NCBI GenBank assembly: GCA_036397035.1
Contig: DASWJS010000026.1
Coordinates: 1 to 57,775, forward strand
Direction of reading: 5' to 3'
DNA length: 57,775 nucleotides
Source: DASWJS01 sp036397035
Lineage (GTDB): Bacteria; Actinomycetota; AC-67
The notes under the pieces were generated by a model. It did not search any database and had not been told where the DNA came from. It saw only the letters and a program-made list of their open reading frames with translations. A program made the translations under genes and the position numbers. Shown in pieces: positions 31,217 through 40,574 of this stretch. Each line of letters opens with the position of its first letter. Within the stretch, counting starts at the first letter, position 1.

Positions 31217-32534
31217 CGCGCGGCTCCGATGAACGCGGGTCGGCCTCCTTCGACGCGGTCGAGCCCGCGCCGACCGGGATCCGCTTCGTGCTCACCGCGT
31301 CCAGAACTTCGTCCGAGGCGAACGGGGCGGCGCCCGCGTCGACTTCCGCGTGCGCGGCGCCGGTCTTCTCCTCCGCGCGCACGGCTTGCTCGACCCCCAG
31401 GACCAGCGTGCCGGTCGAGGAGAACCAGCCGCCCGTGCCGTTCACCGCGGCGAGCTGCGCGCGCTTCACCTGCCGGTCGCCGGCCTCGCCGCGGAGCTGG
31501 CGCACCGCCTCGATGATCAGGAAGATCCCGCGCATCCCAGGGTGGTTCGACGACAGCCCGCCGCCGTCGGTGTTCGTCGGCAGGTCGCCGTCGATCAGCA
31601 GCCGCCCGTTCTCGACGAACGCGCCGCCCTCGCCCCTGGAGCAGAAGCCCATCGCCTCCAGCGTCAGCAGGACCGTGATCGTGAACGAGTCGTAGACCTG
31701 CACCACGTCGATCTCGTCGGGCTTCACGCCGGCCATCGCGAACGCGCGCCGGGCGCTGCGTCGCGCGGGCGACTCGGTGAAGTCCTTCCACTCGCTCATC
31801 GTGTGGTGGCTGGTCGCTTCGCCCGCTCCGAGCAGCCACACCGGCTCTTTGTTCAAAGAGCGCGCTCGATCCTCGCCGACCAGCAGCACCGCTCCCCCGC
31901 CGTCGGACCGGATGCAGCAGTCGAGCTTGTGCAGGGGCGAGCAGATCTCGCGGCTCGACAGCACGTCTTCGACCGTGAGCGGATCGCGATACATCGCGTT
32001 TGGGTTCAGCGCGGCGTTCGCGCGCGCCTGCACGGCGATCGCGGCGAGCTGCTCGGGCGTCGTGCCGAACTCGTGCATGTGCCGCGTCGCGGCCATGGCG
32101 TGCCGCCCGATCACCGTGTGCCCGTACGCGGACTCGAACTGCGCGGGCCCGCGCGCGTCGATCGCCACGTTGGCGCTGCGGGTCTTGCGCTTGAGGTCCG
32201 AGCGAGAGGTCGTCGCGTAGTTCAGCAGCGCCACGTCGCACAGCCCCGCCTCGATGGCGCCGATCGCGTGGTGGACGAAGAACTCCCAGGACGAGCCGCC
32301 GACCTGCGTTCCGTCCACGTAGTCGGGCCGCAGGCCGAGGTATTCGCCGAGCTGGACGGGGTGCATCAAGTCCGCCCCACACGAGAAGAGCCCGTCCACG
32401 TCCGCCGGCGACAGGCCCGCGTCCACGAACGCCGCCGACGCCGCCTCCCGGTGCAGTTGCCAATGCGTGGCGTCGGGCACCTCGCCCGAGCGCGACTCGC
32501 CGATCCCGACGATGGCAACCCGTCGCCTTCGCAT
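31209..32534 (-). CDS. thiolase-like Ltp/SCP-x-type protein (pair 1)
   Basis: 441 residues from ATG 32534 (MRRRRVAIVGIG); ATG 32543 is alternative. Thiolase fold, but the nucleophile region reads QVGGSSWEFF with no Cys and the C-terminal Cys motif reads VNGTGGWFSS. The SNHPG histidine remains. Cys-less members with a DUF35 partner act as acyl-CoA retro-aldolases (Ltp2 type) rather than thiolases. That role here is inference. The last ~60 residues are a polar extension. Confidence 0.85.
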   Translation of the reverse strand: MRRRRVAIVGIGESRSGEVPDATHWQLHREAASAAFVDAGLSPADVDGLFSCGADLMHPVQLGEYLGLRPDYVDGTQVGGSSWEFFVHHAIGAIEAGLCDVALLNYATTSRSDLKRKTRSANVAIDARGPAQFESAYGHTVIGRHAMAATRHMHEFGTTPEQLAAIAVQARANAALNPNAMYRDPLTVEDVLSSREICSPLHKLDCCIRSDGGGAVLLVGEDRARSLNKEPVWLLGAGEATSHHTMSEWKDFTESPARRSARRAFAMAGVKPDEIDVVQVYDSFTITVLLTLEAMGFCSRGEGGAFVENGRLLIDGDLPTNTDGGGLSSNHPGMRGIFLIIEAVRQLRGEAGDRQVKRAQLAAVNGTGGWFSSTGTLVLGVEQAVRAEEKTGAAHAEVDAGAAPFASDEVLDAVSTKRIPVGAGSTASKEADPRSSEPRDA

Positions 32535-32620
32535 GGCCTGCAAGGCTACAACCTGCGTGGATTTGTTCCACAGCGAACTCGTTGGGCGATGATGGGCTCG
32601 TGGGGAGTGCAGGCTTGCGG

Positions 32621-33322
32621 ATGAAGGACGTGTGCGCGCGCACCGGCTTGGCGCGCTCGACCATCCATCACTACATCCGAGAGGGCGTGCTGCCGCGACC
32701 GCGCAAGACCGGTCGCAACACCGCGCTGTACGACGAGGACTTCGTGCGGCGGGCGGCGTTGGTGCGGACCATGCAGGCGAAGACGCACCTGCCCCTCGCG
32801 GAGATCCGCCTGATGCTGAAGGGCATGAGCGCCTCGGCCATCGAATCGATCGAGCCCGAGGACGTGGCCGGCGTCGCCGGCCGGATCGCCGAGTCGCTGC
32901 GCTTCTCCTCGGAGGCGCCGGTCCGCCGCGCCGAGGTGTTGCGCCTCACCGGCATGCGGCCGGCCGAGCTGGATGCGTTCGCGCAGCTCGGCGTCGTGGA
33001 GCCGCGCGGCGACGACTACGCGCCGCTGGACGTGCGCGTGCTGGTGTCGATCGCGCGGCTTCGGGAGGCGACCGCCGAAGTCGAGGGCTTCGTGGCCCGC
33101 GAGAAGATCCTGCGCGCGTTCGTGAAGAACCTCGGCGCGCTCGCGCGGACCGAGGCGCAGGAGATGGTGCGCGCGCTGCGGCCGCTCGCCGAGGTGGACC
33201 TGGACACCTTCGTGGGCCGCACCGCCGCGCCGCTCGACGACCTCGTTGCCGCGTTGCACCGGAAGGCGTTGATCCGCGCCGTCACCGAGCTGCAGGAAGC
33301 CGAACCAGAGGAGGGCGGGTGA
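32621..33322 (+). CDS. MerR-family regulator
   Basis: 233 residues from ATG 32621; GTG 32600 is possible. The winged HTH is at the very start (MKDVCARTGLARSTIHHYI, then NTALYDEDFVRR), followed by a long helical effector part (residues 75-230) with a second HTH-like segment RAEVLRLTGMRPAELDAF. It is divergent from the thiolase-like gene and overlaps the downstream VOC gene by 4 bp, so it probably controls both directions. The spacer holds TGGA-n5-TCCA near 32560, a weak operator candidate. Confidence 0.85.
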   Translation: MKDVCARTGLARSTIHHYIREGVLPRPRKTGRNTALYDEDFVRRAALVRTMQAKTHLPLAEIRLMLKGMSASAIESIEPEDVAGVAGRIAESLRFSSEAPVRRAEVLRLTGMRPAELDAFAQLGVVEPRGDDYAPLDVRVLVSIARLREATAEVEGFVAREKILRAFVKNLGALARTEAQEMVRALRPLAEVDLDTFVGRTAAPLDDLVAALHRKALIRAVTELQEAEPEEGG

Positions 33323-33681
33323 GCTTCAGCCGGATCTCCGTCGTGATCGACTGCGCCGATCCCGAGCCGCTCGCCGCCTTCTGGTCGCAGGCGCTCGGTC
33401 ATCGCCGCGCCTGGTCGAACGAGTCCTTCACCGTGCTCGTCCCGCCAAAAGGGGGCCGCGTGCCCGTGCTGATCCCGCAGCGCGTGCCCGAGCCGAAGAC
33501 GGTCAAGAATCGCCTGCACGTCGACTTGCACACGACCGGGATGGACGCCGAGGTCGCCCGGCTGGAATCGCTCGGCGCGACCAAGCACGATGTGCACCGC
33601 ATCGAGGAGATCGACTCGACCTGGACGGTGATGAGCGACCCCGCCGGGAACGAGTTCTGCGTCGTGCAGGACCCCGACTAG
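33319..33681 (+). CDS. VOC/glyoxalase-like protein
   Basis: 120 residues, one VOC module pair: SRISVVIDCADPEPLAAFWS, HVDLHTTGMDAEVARLESLG and DPAGNEFCVVQDPD. Metal ligands are not certain. Members are isomerases, lyases or binding proteins; this subfamily with IDCADPE and a C-terminal DPAGNEFC is common and uncharacterised in Actinomycetota. GTG 33319 overlaps the MerR stop. Confidence 0.88.
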   Translation: MSFSRISVVIDCADPEPLAAFWSQALGHRRAWSNESFTVLVPPKGGRVPVLIPQRVPEPKTVKNRLHVDLHTTGMDAEVARLESLGATKHDVHRIEEIDSTWTVMSDPAGNEFCVVQDPD

Positions 33682-33694
33682 GAAGGAAGCAGCG

Positions 33695-34594
33695 ATGGGA
33701 GCACTCGACGGGAGAGGTGCGGTCGTCACCGGCGCCGGGCGCGGGATCGGGCGTGCCGAGGCGCTGCTGCTGGCGGCCGAGGGCGCGCGCGTCGTCGTCA
33801 ACGACCTCGGCGGCGCGTGGGACGGCACCGGCACCGACGACCGGCCCGCCCAGCAGGTCGTGGATGAGATCGTCGCGGCCGGCGGCCGCGCGAGCGCCAA
33901 CTACGACGACGTTTCGAGTTGGGACGGCGCGGCGGCGCTCGTGGCGCAAGCCGTGAACGACTTCGGACGGCTCGACGTGCTGGTGAACAACGCGGGGATC
34001 CTGCGGGACCGCGTGCTGATCAACATGACCGAGGAGGACTGGGACGCGGTCGTTCGCGTGCACCTGAAGGGCCACGCGGCGACGATCCACCACGCAGCGC
34101 AACACTGGCGCGCGCGCTCGAAGGCCGGCGAGCAGGTCGCAGGGCGCATCGTCAACACGGCTTCGGAGTCCGGCTTCATCGGCATGGCCGGCCAGGCCAA
34201 CTACGCGGCCGCGAAGGCCGGCATCGCGGCGCTGACGATGGTGGCCGCTCGCGAGCTGAAGCGTTACGGCGTCACGGCCAACTGCATCGCGCCGCGCGCG
34301 CGGACGCGCCTCATCACCCAAACGTTCGGCGACACCGTCATGGGCGCGCCCGCTGAGGAGGGCGCGTTCGACGAGTTCGCCCCGGAGAACGTGGCACCGC
34401 TGGTGGTCTTCCTTGCGAGCGACGCGGCGGCGCACGTGTCCGGACAGGCCTTCGTCGTCTACGGCGGCACGGTCATCCGCCAGCAGCCCTGGGCGGGCGG
34501 TGTCACCATCCAAAAGGACGGCCGCTGGTCGCACCACGAGCTGGCCGCCGAGTTCGACAAGCTCTTCGACGGCGGACCGGGCACGCTGGACTGA
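33695..34594 (+). CDS. SDR dehydrogenase, 17-beta-HSD4/MFE-2-like
   Basis: 299 residues. NAD-binding TGAGRGIGRAEALLL, NDLGGAWDGTGTDD, NNAGILRD, catalytic Tyr/Lys in NYAAAKAG. The sequence around DLGG and the length match the dehydrogenase part of peroxisomal MFE-2-type enzymes, which oxidise (3R)-hydroxyacyl-CoA. It would follow a MaoC-type hydratase in beta-oxidation. GGAAGGAAGCAGCG-type RBS before ATG 33695. Confidence 0.93.
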   Translation: MGALDGRGAVVTGAGRGIGRAEALLLAAEGARVVVNDLGGAWDGTGTDDRPAQQVVDEIVAAGGRASANYDDVSSWDGAAALVAQAVNDFGRLDVLVNNAGILRDRVLINMTEEDWDAVVRVHLKGHAATIHHAAQHWRARSKAGEQVAGRIVNTASESGFIGMAGQANYAAAKAGIAALTMVAARELKRYGVTANCIAPRARTRLITQTFGDTVMGAPAEEGAFDEFAPENVAPLVVFLASDAAAHVSGQAFVVYGGTVIRQQPWAGGVTIQKDGRWSHHELAAEFDKLFDGGPGTLD

Positions 34595-34632
34595 CGAGCG
34601 TCCCGATCCATCCGGGCTAGGCTGCGTCGGCG

Positions 34633-35862
34633 ATGGAACGCAAGTCCGGGCTGGCGAGCGAGCGCGAGGCGCTCGACGACGAGGCGCGAGCGGCGCATCA
34701 CGTCGACCTGTTGCGCAAGACCGTCGAGGTCTGCTGGGAAACCGGCGGGCTCTACCGCGAAAAGCTCGAGCAGGCGGGCGTGAAGCCGGGCGACGTGAAC
34801 GACCTCGGTGCGCTCGCGCGGATCCCGGTCACGACGAAGTCCGAGGCGCAAGCCGCCCGAGCCGGGCTCGGGACCTTCCCGCTCGTGGAGGCGAAGCGAA
34901 TCTTCGTCTCGCCTGGACCGAACTTCTATGCCTCGCACCGGCGCGCGGACCCGCCGCCCAAGCGCGGTGAGACGCCGCTCGCGTTCGCGTTCCACGCGAT
35001 GGGCTTCCGCGAGAACGACATCGTGCTCAACACCTTCAGCTATCACCTCTCGCCCGGCGGGTTCGGCCTGGAGGAGCAGCTCAACACCGCCGGGTGCGCC
35101 GTTGTGCCGGCCGGTCCGCAGAACACCGAGGTCCAGGCGGAGATCCTCGCGAAGCTGCCGGTGACCGGCTACGTCGGCACGCCGACGTTCCTGCGGATCC
35201 TGTGCGACAAGGCGACCGAGCGCGGTGAGGACCCGCGCGGCGACTGGTCGCTGGAGGTCGCGTTCGTCACCGCCGAGAAGCTGACCGAGGACGCGCGCGC
35301 GGACTTGGAGGCGCGCACCGGCGCGATGGTCCGGCAGGTATACGGCTCGGCCGACGGATTGCTGCCCGCCTACGAGTGCTGGGCGAACGCCGGCATGCAC
35401 CTGCACCCCGACCAGATCTTCGAAGTGTTGGGCGACGACGGCGCGCCGGCGGACCGCGGGCAGGTCGTGGCGACGCTGCCGAACGCGAACCGCCCGCTGC
35501 TGCGCTTCGCCAACGGCGACGTCGTCGAGCTGCGCGACGATCCTTGCCCGTGCGGACGGACAGGCGCGCGCATCGCGAGCTTCGTCGGGCGGACCGATAG
35601 CGCGACGAAGGTGCGCGGCATGTTCGTCTACCCCGAGCAGGTCGGGCAGGTGATGGCGCGCTTCACCGGCGCGCCCTGGCAGGTCGTCGTCGCCCGCGCG
35701 CCCGACGGCAGCGACGACCTCGCCGTCCGAGTCGAAGCGACCGTCGACGCCGGAGCGATCGCCGGCGCGCTCAAGGACGCCATCCGGCTGCGCACGCGCG
35801 TCGAGCCGGTCGCGCCCGGCACGATCCCGTCCGGCGCGCCCCCGCTGGTCGACGAGCGATGA
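34633..35862 (+). CDS. PaaK-like adenylate-forming protein lacking the P-loop
   Basis: 409 residues, related to phenylacetate-CoA ligase: YGSADGLLPAYECW, LLRFANGDVVEL, CPCGRTGARI, VGRTDSATKVRGMFVYPEQV. The usual STGTTG-P phosphate loop is replaced by VSPGPNFYASHRRADPP, so ATP-dependent ligase activity is doubtful. The second PaaK-like protein in the window (45448) has the loop. Its stop overlaps the DUF35 gene (ATGA), placing it in the SDR/Ltp operon. Confidence 0.85.
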   Translation: MERKSGLASEREALDDEARAAHHVDLLRKTVEVCWETGGLYREKLEQAGVKPGDVNDLGALARIPVTTKSEAQAARAGLGTFPLVEAKRIFVSPGPNFYASHRRADPPPKRGETPLAFAFHAMGFRENDIVLNTFSYHLSPGGFGLEEQLNTAGCAVVPAGPQNTEVQAEILAKLPVTGYVGTPTFLRILCDKATERGEDPRGDWSLEVAFVTAEKLTEDARADLEARTGAMVRQVYGSADGLLPAYECWANAGMHLHPDQIFEVLGDDGAPADRGQVVATLPNANRPLLRFANGDVVELRDDPCPCGRTGARIASFVGRTDSATKVRGMFVYPEQVGQVMARFTGAPWQVVVARAPDGSDDLAVRVEATVDAGAIAGALKDAIRLRTRVEPVAPGTIPSGAPPLVDER

Positions 35863-36269
35863 CCGGGACCACGCCGCTCCCGCTGCCCGACGAGGACACC
35901 GCCTTCTTCTGGGAAGCGTGCGCGCGCGGCGAGCTGCACATCCTTCGCTGCCGGGACTGCCGGACCTGGATCCACTACCCGCGCGCGATCTGCCGGGCGT
36001 GCGGCGGCAGCGACCTCGCACCGGAGCCGGTGTCCGGCCGCGGCGTCGTGCACACGTTCACCGTCACCCATCGCGAGGCGCCCGGGAAGGTGGCGCCGTT
36101 CGTGGTGGCGCTGATCGAGCTGGAGGAGCAGGCCGGCCTTCGCATGGTGAGCAACGTCATCGGGATCGAGCCCGGCGACGTCGCGATCGGAATGCCGGTC
36201 GAAGTCATGTTCGAGCCGGCGGGCGAGCACGTGACGCTCCCGCTGTTCGGCCCGAGGAGCGGCGCGTGA
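35859..36269 (+). CDS. DUF35 OB-fold protein with zinc ribbon (pair 2)
   Basis: 136 residues. Zinc ribbon CRDCRTWIHYPRAICRAC near residues 30-48, then OB-fold strands GVVHTFTVTHR and FVVALIELEEQAGLRM. It overlaps both neighbours by 4 bp and should bind the thiolase-like protein encoded next, as in ChsH2-Ltp2 pairs. Confidence 0.92.
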   Translation: MTGTTPLPLPDEDTAFFWEACARGELHILRCRDCRTWIHYPRAICRACGGSDLAPEPVSGRGVVHTFTVTHREAPGKVAPFVVALIELEEQAGLRMVSNVIGIEPGDVAIGMPVEVMFEPAGEHVTLPLFGPRSGA

Positions 36270-37408
36270 AGACCCGCGAAGTCGCGATCGCCGGCGTCGG
36301 GCTGACCGACGTCGCGCGCGCGCTCGACGGCACGGCCGAGGCGATCGCGCTGGAAGCGTGCCGGCTCGCGCTGGCGGACGCGGGGTTGTCGCCCCAGGAC
36401 GTGGACGGGCTCGCGACCTACCCCGCGACGACCGACGCCGTGCCGTGCTTCCCGGTCGCCGACGGCCTCGGCATCCCCCGGGTGCGCTGGTTCGCCGACC
36501 TCGGCGGCTGGCTGCCGGCCGCGATCGCGCCCGTCGTCGCGGCGGCCGAGGCCGTGGCGAGCGGCGCGTGCGAGACGGCGCTCGTCTGGCGAGCGGTGAA
36601 GCGTCATCGCGGGCGGCCGCCCGGCTTCGCGGCGACGCCGCGAGTCGGCGGCGACAACCAGTTCCGCGCGCCCTTCGGCGACACGATGACGAGCCAGTGG
36701 CTGGCGATGTGGGCGCGCCGCCACATGCACGAGCACGGCACGACCGAGGAGCACCTCGGCCACGTCGCCGTCACGTTCCGCGCGCACGCGGCCCTGAACG
36801 AGCGCGCGCCGCTGCGCGACCCGCTCACGATCGAGGACTACTTCTCCTCGCCGATGATCACGAGCCCGTTCCGGCTGCTCGACTGCGACTTCCCGGTCGA
36901 CGGCGGCGGCGCGGTCGTCATCACGACATTGGCGCGGGCGCGCGACCTCCGGCGCGCGCCCGTCGTGTACCGCGGTGGTTGCGTCGGCACGGGCGCGCGC
37001 CCCGACTGGGACCAGTGGCCCGACCTCACGACCATGGCCGCCAAGCCGGTCGCCGACGAGCTGTGGCGCCGGACCGGCCTGGGCCCCGACGACGTGGACG
37101 TCGCGCAGCTCTACGACGGCTTCTCGTGGCTCGCGCTGTGCTGGCTCGAGGACCTCGGGTTCTGCGCCAAGGGCGAGGGCGGGCCGTTCTTCGCCGACGG
37201 CCGAGCGCGGCTCGGCGGCGCGCTGCCGGTCAACACGCACGGCGGGAGCCTCTCGGCCGGCCGCCTGCACGCGATCACGCACGTGGTCGAGGCGGTCGAG
37301 CAACTCCGTGGCGACGGCGGCGAACGGCAAGTTCCCGGCGCCGAGGTGGCGGTCGTGAGCGCGGGCGGCGGCACGATGGCCGGCGCCGCGCTCCTGACGA
37401 CCGCGTGA
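36266..37408 (+). CDS. thiolase-like Ltp-type protein (pair 2)
   Basis: 380 residues. Thiolase fold with the nucleophile site replaced (DLGGWLPAAIAPV) and the histidine region reading NTHGGSLSAGRLHAI. C-terminal VSAGGGTMAGAAL lacks Cys. So it cannot do Claisen condensation by the thiolase mechanism and fits the retro-aldolase Ltp2 group. GTG 36266 overlaps the DUF35 stop (GTGA). Last gene of the MerR-VOC-SDR-PaaK-DUF35-Ltp run. Confidence 0.87.
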   Translation: MKTREVAIAGVGLTDVARALDGTAEAIALEACRLALADAGLSPQDVDGLATYPATTDAVPCFPVADGLGIPRVRWFADLGGWLPAAIAPVVAAAEAVASGACETALVWRAVKRHRGRPPGFAATPRVGGDNQFRAPFGDTMTSQWLAMWARRHMHEHGTTEEHLGHVAVTFRAHAALNERAPLRDPLTIEDYFSSPMITSPFRLLDCDFPVDGGGAVVITTLARARDLRRAPVVYRGGCVGTGARPDWDQWPDLTTMAAKPVADELWRRTGLGPDDVDVAQLYDGFSWLALCWLEDLGFCAKGEGGPFFADGRARLGGALPVNTHGGSLSAGRLHAITHVVEAVEQLRGDGGERQVPGAEVAVVSAGGGTMAGAALLTTA

Positions 37409-37442
37409 AGGACGCGGGCCGTCGCGCGTTGAATTACCCTTG

Positions 37443-38978
37443 ATGATCGCCGCCATGCGCAGAGCCGGATCGGGTGCCTTCTTCGCCGCGTGCGCGCTCG
37501 TCCTCGTCGCGTGCGGCGCGCGCGTGCCGCCGCTCGAGCAAGCCGGCGTCGTCGTGCCGACGGGCGGCGCCGTGCCGACCTCCGGCCCCGCGACCGGCCT
37601 GCCGACGGCCGGCCCCAGCGCGACGGCGATCCCGACGACCGGCACCGGTCCGATCCCCTTCGACCCGGTGACGCCGGCCAACTGCAAGCCGGGCAAGGGC
37701 GACGTCGGCGTGACCGACACCACGATCAAGCTCGGCCTCATCGCCTCCAAGACCGGTCCGCTGCCGGGTCAGTTCGACTCCGCGGTGGAAGCGGTCGACG
37801 CCTACTTCAAGGGCCTGAACGAGGCGGGCGGGATCTGCGGGCGGCTGGTCGACCTGGAGATCCGCGACGACGGCGGCAACGGCAACAACAACCTCCAGCT
37901 CGCCGAGTCGCTGGCGCGCGAGGAGAAGATCTTCGCCTTCGTCGGAAGCCACTCGGCGCCCGACGACTCCGGGATCGCGAAGGTTTCCAAGCGCGACCGC
38001 ATCCCCGACATCGGCTTCCCGCTCACGTGGGAACGCGCGGAGAACCCGTTCACCTACGGCGTCCCGGGCATCGTGCAGAAGAACACGATCGGCGTGGGCG
38101 CCACCGGATCGAAGTACCTGAACAAGGTCAACGACATCAAGCAGATCGCGCTGTTCTGGCTCAAGGAATCCGAGGTCTCGATCCTGAACGCGTGGGCATT
38201 CGAGGCCGCGATGATGAAGGCCACGAACAACGGACTCACGGTCTGCCACGAGCAGCCGGCCGGCGTGCTCGACAACAACTACACGAACTACGTCGTGAGC
38301 ATGCAGGGAAACTGCCGGCCGGAGAACGGCAACGTCGCCGTGTACTCCACGATGGAGAACAACGCGAACATCAAGCTGGCCAAGGCGATGAAGGGACAGG
38401 GTTTCAAGCCCAAGGTCTTCGCGCCGACGTTCACCTCCTACCTGCCCTCCTTCATCGAGGACGCCGAGGGCGCGACCGAGGGCGCCTACATCGCGATGCC
38501 GCAGATCCCGATCGAGCGGCTCCAGGCGCCGGAGAGCACGTGGAGCGAGGGCACCTACGAGCTGAAGCGCTACCTCGACACGCTCTATCGCTTCGTGCCG
38601 CGCCCGCACCCGCCGGGGAGCTTCGGCGGCCCCGCGTGGGCGCAGGCGGCGCTGTTCACCGAGGCGGCCGCGAGGTGCGGGCCGGACCTCACGCGCGACT
38701 GCCTGTTCCGCAAGCTCGACACGATGGGTCCGTTCTCCGATCACGGGTTCGTCGCGCCCAACGACCCCGCGTCGCACCACGTCTACACCGCCGACCTGAT
38801 CGTGCAAGTCCGCGACGGCCGCTTCACCGAGATCCGGCCCAACGACCGGTCGGGCCCGAAGCTCGGCCCGGACTTCTGGGACGACAGCGAGCTGTTCGAT
38901 TGGCAGAAGTACTACTGCGCCAACAAGGGCAAGTTCCCGAACACCGCGGAGAAGGACGCGCTGATCGATGCCTGCTAG
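37443..38978 (+). CDS. Liv-type periplasmic-binding lipoprotein
   Basis: 511 residues. N-terminal MRRAGSGAFFAACALVLVAC is a lipoprotein signal with lipobox VLVAC. A Pro/Thr/Gly linker (~45 residues) leads to a type I binding fold (Peripla_BP_6): TTIKLGLIASKTGPLPG, DAYFKGLNEAGGI, FVGSHSAPDDSGI. It captures the substrate for the LivHM-LivG-LivF importer downstream. In this gene context a CoA-pathway substrate rather than leucine is plausible (inference). TTG 37440 and ATG 37455 are other starts; no RBS is clear. Confidence 0.9.
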   Translation: MIAAMRRAGSGAFFAACALVLVACGARVPPLEQAGVVVPTGGAVPTSGPATGLPTAGPSATAIPTTGTGPIPFDPVTPANCKPGKGDVGVTDTTIKLGLIASKTGPLPGQFDSAVEAVDAYFKGLNEAGGICGRLVDLEIRDDGGNGNNNLQLAESLAREEKIFAFVGSHSAPDDSGIAKVSKRDRIPDIGFPLTWERAENPFTYGVPGIVQKNTIGVGATGSKYLNKVNDIKQIALFWLKESEVSILNAWAFEAAMMKATNNGLTVCHEQPAGVLDNNYTNYVVSMQGNCRPENGNVAVYSTMENNANIKLAKAMKGQGFKPKVFAPTFTSYLPSFIEDAEGATEGAYIAMPQIPIERLQAPESTWSEGTYELKRYLDTLYRFVPRPHPPGSFGGPAWAQAALFTEAAARCGPDLTRDCLFRKLDTMGPFSDHGFVAPNDPASHHVYTADLIVQVRDGRFTEIRPNDRSGPKLGPDFWDDSELFDWQKYYCANKGKFPNTAEKDALIDAC

Positions 38979-39056
38979 CCCGCGGACGAACCGGGAGGAA
39001 ACCTCCAAGCGGTGGCGTATCGAACGCCGCTCCGCATCGTTAGGACCCCTAGAGCC

Positions 39057-40574
39057 ATGAAGAGCCGGCGTGGGCTGCTCGCGCGGGCCTCGGCCGTTGC
39101 CGGGGCGACGCTGCTGTTCCTGGTGCCTCTGGTCAACGATGCGGGCGCGCAGACCACGCCGCTTCCCCTGTACGAGACCTCCGGCGTCGGCCGGGGCATC
39201 ACCGCCACCTTCGCCGTCGAACCGAGCATCTTCAACCCACTGCTCGACGCGGGGCTGCTCTATGCGCAAGCGAGCACGACCTCGCAGGGCGAGGGGCAGT
39301 CCTACGCGCTCGGCGCGCAGATGTTCCCCGGCACCTTCGCCGTCGGCGCGGCAACCGGCGAAGTTGGTTGCGACGGCATCCCGATCGCGCCGTGGGCGCA
39401 GGCGCTGTACCCGCCGACCGACTCCTGCGACAGCGACCAGGACGTCACGATCGCCGAGCCCGGCCGTCCGCCGTTCGGCATCGCCGACATGGACCCGCTG
39501 TTCGATCCCTTCCAGCCCGTCTTCGACCCCATCCGCGAGCGACTCACGATCAAGGGCGGCGAGCTGTCGGCGCACAACGGCCGGGGCCACTCCGCCGCGT
39601 TGGTGAAGACCTCACGCGTCGCGCTGCATCCCGACGCGAGCTTGCCGGCAATCGTGTCGATCGACGCGCTGACCGTCGAGTCGACCGGCGACGCTCTCGA
39701 CGCCGCCGTGACGCACGTGGTGACGGTCAGGGCGACCGGTGTGGAGCTGCTCGGCGGCGTGGTCAAGGTCGATTCCGTCGTCACGCGAGCGATGACCTCC
39801 TCCGACGCAAGCAGCGCGGTCGCGGACGCACGCGTCACGTTCGGCGAAGCCAGCGTGATCGTCGACGGGACGGAGCGCCGCGCGACGATCGACAACCGCG
39901 GCATCCGCATCAACGACCCGGCGCTGTCCCGGGACCAGAACCTCTCGCTGCAGGAGTCCTTCGAGGAGGGGCTCGTCGCGGCCGGCGTCTCGATCGAGGT
40001 CTCCAGCCCGGCGGAGGTCACCGAGGACGACCGTGCGGAGGCTTCGATCGGCGGGCTCGTGCTCGGCTTCCGCGGCACGCTTCCCACCGTGCCGATTCCC
40101 GCCGAGCTTGCGCCGGCGATCGGCTCGATCCTGAGCTCGGTTCCGACGCATTGCCTCTACGAGTTCACCCCGCCGAGCGCTCCCGCCCTGCCGCTGTGCT
40201 TCGGCGCCGGCGTGCTCCCCGGGGCCGGCAGCGCCTTCCCGCTGATGATCAACATCGCGAGCGCAACCTCGTTCGCCTACGGCGCGACCGGCATGACCGG
40301 GCTCCCCCCGCTCGACCCCCCGGAGCTGTGCCCGGGCCTTCCGGCCTGTGACCTGACCGGCGTGCCGGCCCCGCCCCCGACCGTGTTCCAGCCCGGGCCC
40401 GTCCAGCTCCCACCGATTACCGACGGAATCACGAGTCCGATCGCGCCCGGTACGACCCCGGCCGGCATCTCGTCGGGCTTGCCCGCAGCCGGGATGCTCG
40501 CCGGCGGCATCGCGCTCGTCATCCTTGCCCTTGGGATGGCACTTGGGCCATCCTTAGTGCATGGAGCCCGCTAG
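39057..40574 (+). CDS. secreted, membrane-tailed protein of unknown function
   Basis: 505 residues from ATG 39057 (the upstream in-frame start lacks a signal). MKSRRGLLARASAVAG and the next ~15 residues are a signal peptide ending near DAGAQ. A ~410-residue beta-rich ectodomain follows with several Cys (VGCDGIP, TDSCDSDQD, PTHCLYEF, LCPGLPACD), then a Pro-rich linker and a C-terminal membrane helix (LAGGIALVILALGMAL). No family recognised. It sits between the binding protein and the permease genes of the importer, so an accessory or receptor role is possible. Confidence 0.7.
   Translation: MKSRRGLLARASAVAGATLLFLVPLVNDAGAQTTPLPLYETSGVGRGITATFAVEPSIFNPLLDAGLLYAQASTTSQGEGQSYALGAQMFPGTFAVGAATGEVGCDGIPIAPWAQALYPPTDSCDSDQDVTIAEPGRPPFGIADMDPLFDPFQPVFDPIRERLTIKGGELSAHNGRGHSAALVKTSRVALHPDASLPAIVSIDALTVESTGDALDAAVTHVVTVRATGVELLGGVVKVDSVVTRAMTSSDASSAVADARVTFGEASVIVDGTERRATIDNRGIRINDPALSRDQNLSLQESFEEGLVAAGVSIEVSSPAEVTEDDRAEASIGGLVLGFRGTLPTVPIPAELAPAIGSILSSVPTHCLYEFTPPSAPALPLCFGAGVLPGAGSAFPLMINIASATSFAYGATGMTGLPPLDPPELCPGLPACDLTGVPAPPPTVFQPGPVQLPPITDGITSPIAPGTTPAGISSGLPAAGMLAGGIALVILALGMALGPSLVHGAR

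Noticed and set aside
31209..32534. Ordinary acetyl-CoA acetyltransferase
   Set aside because: Both thiolase cysteines are missing; the DUF35 partner fits the Ltp aldolase group better.
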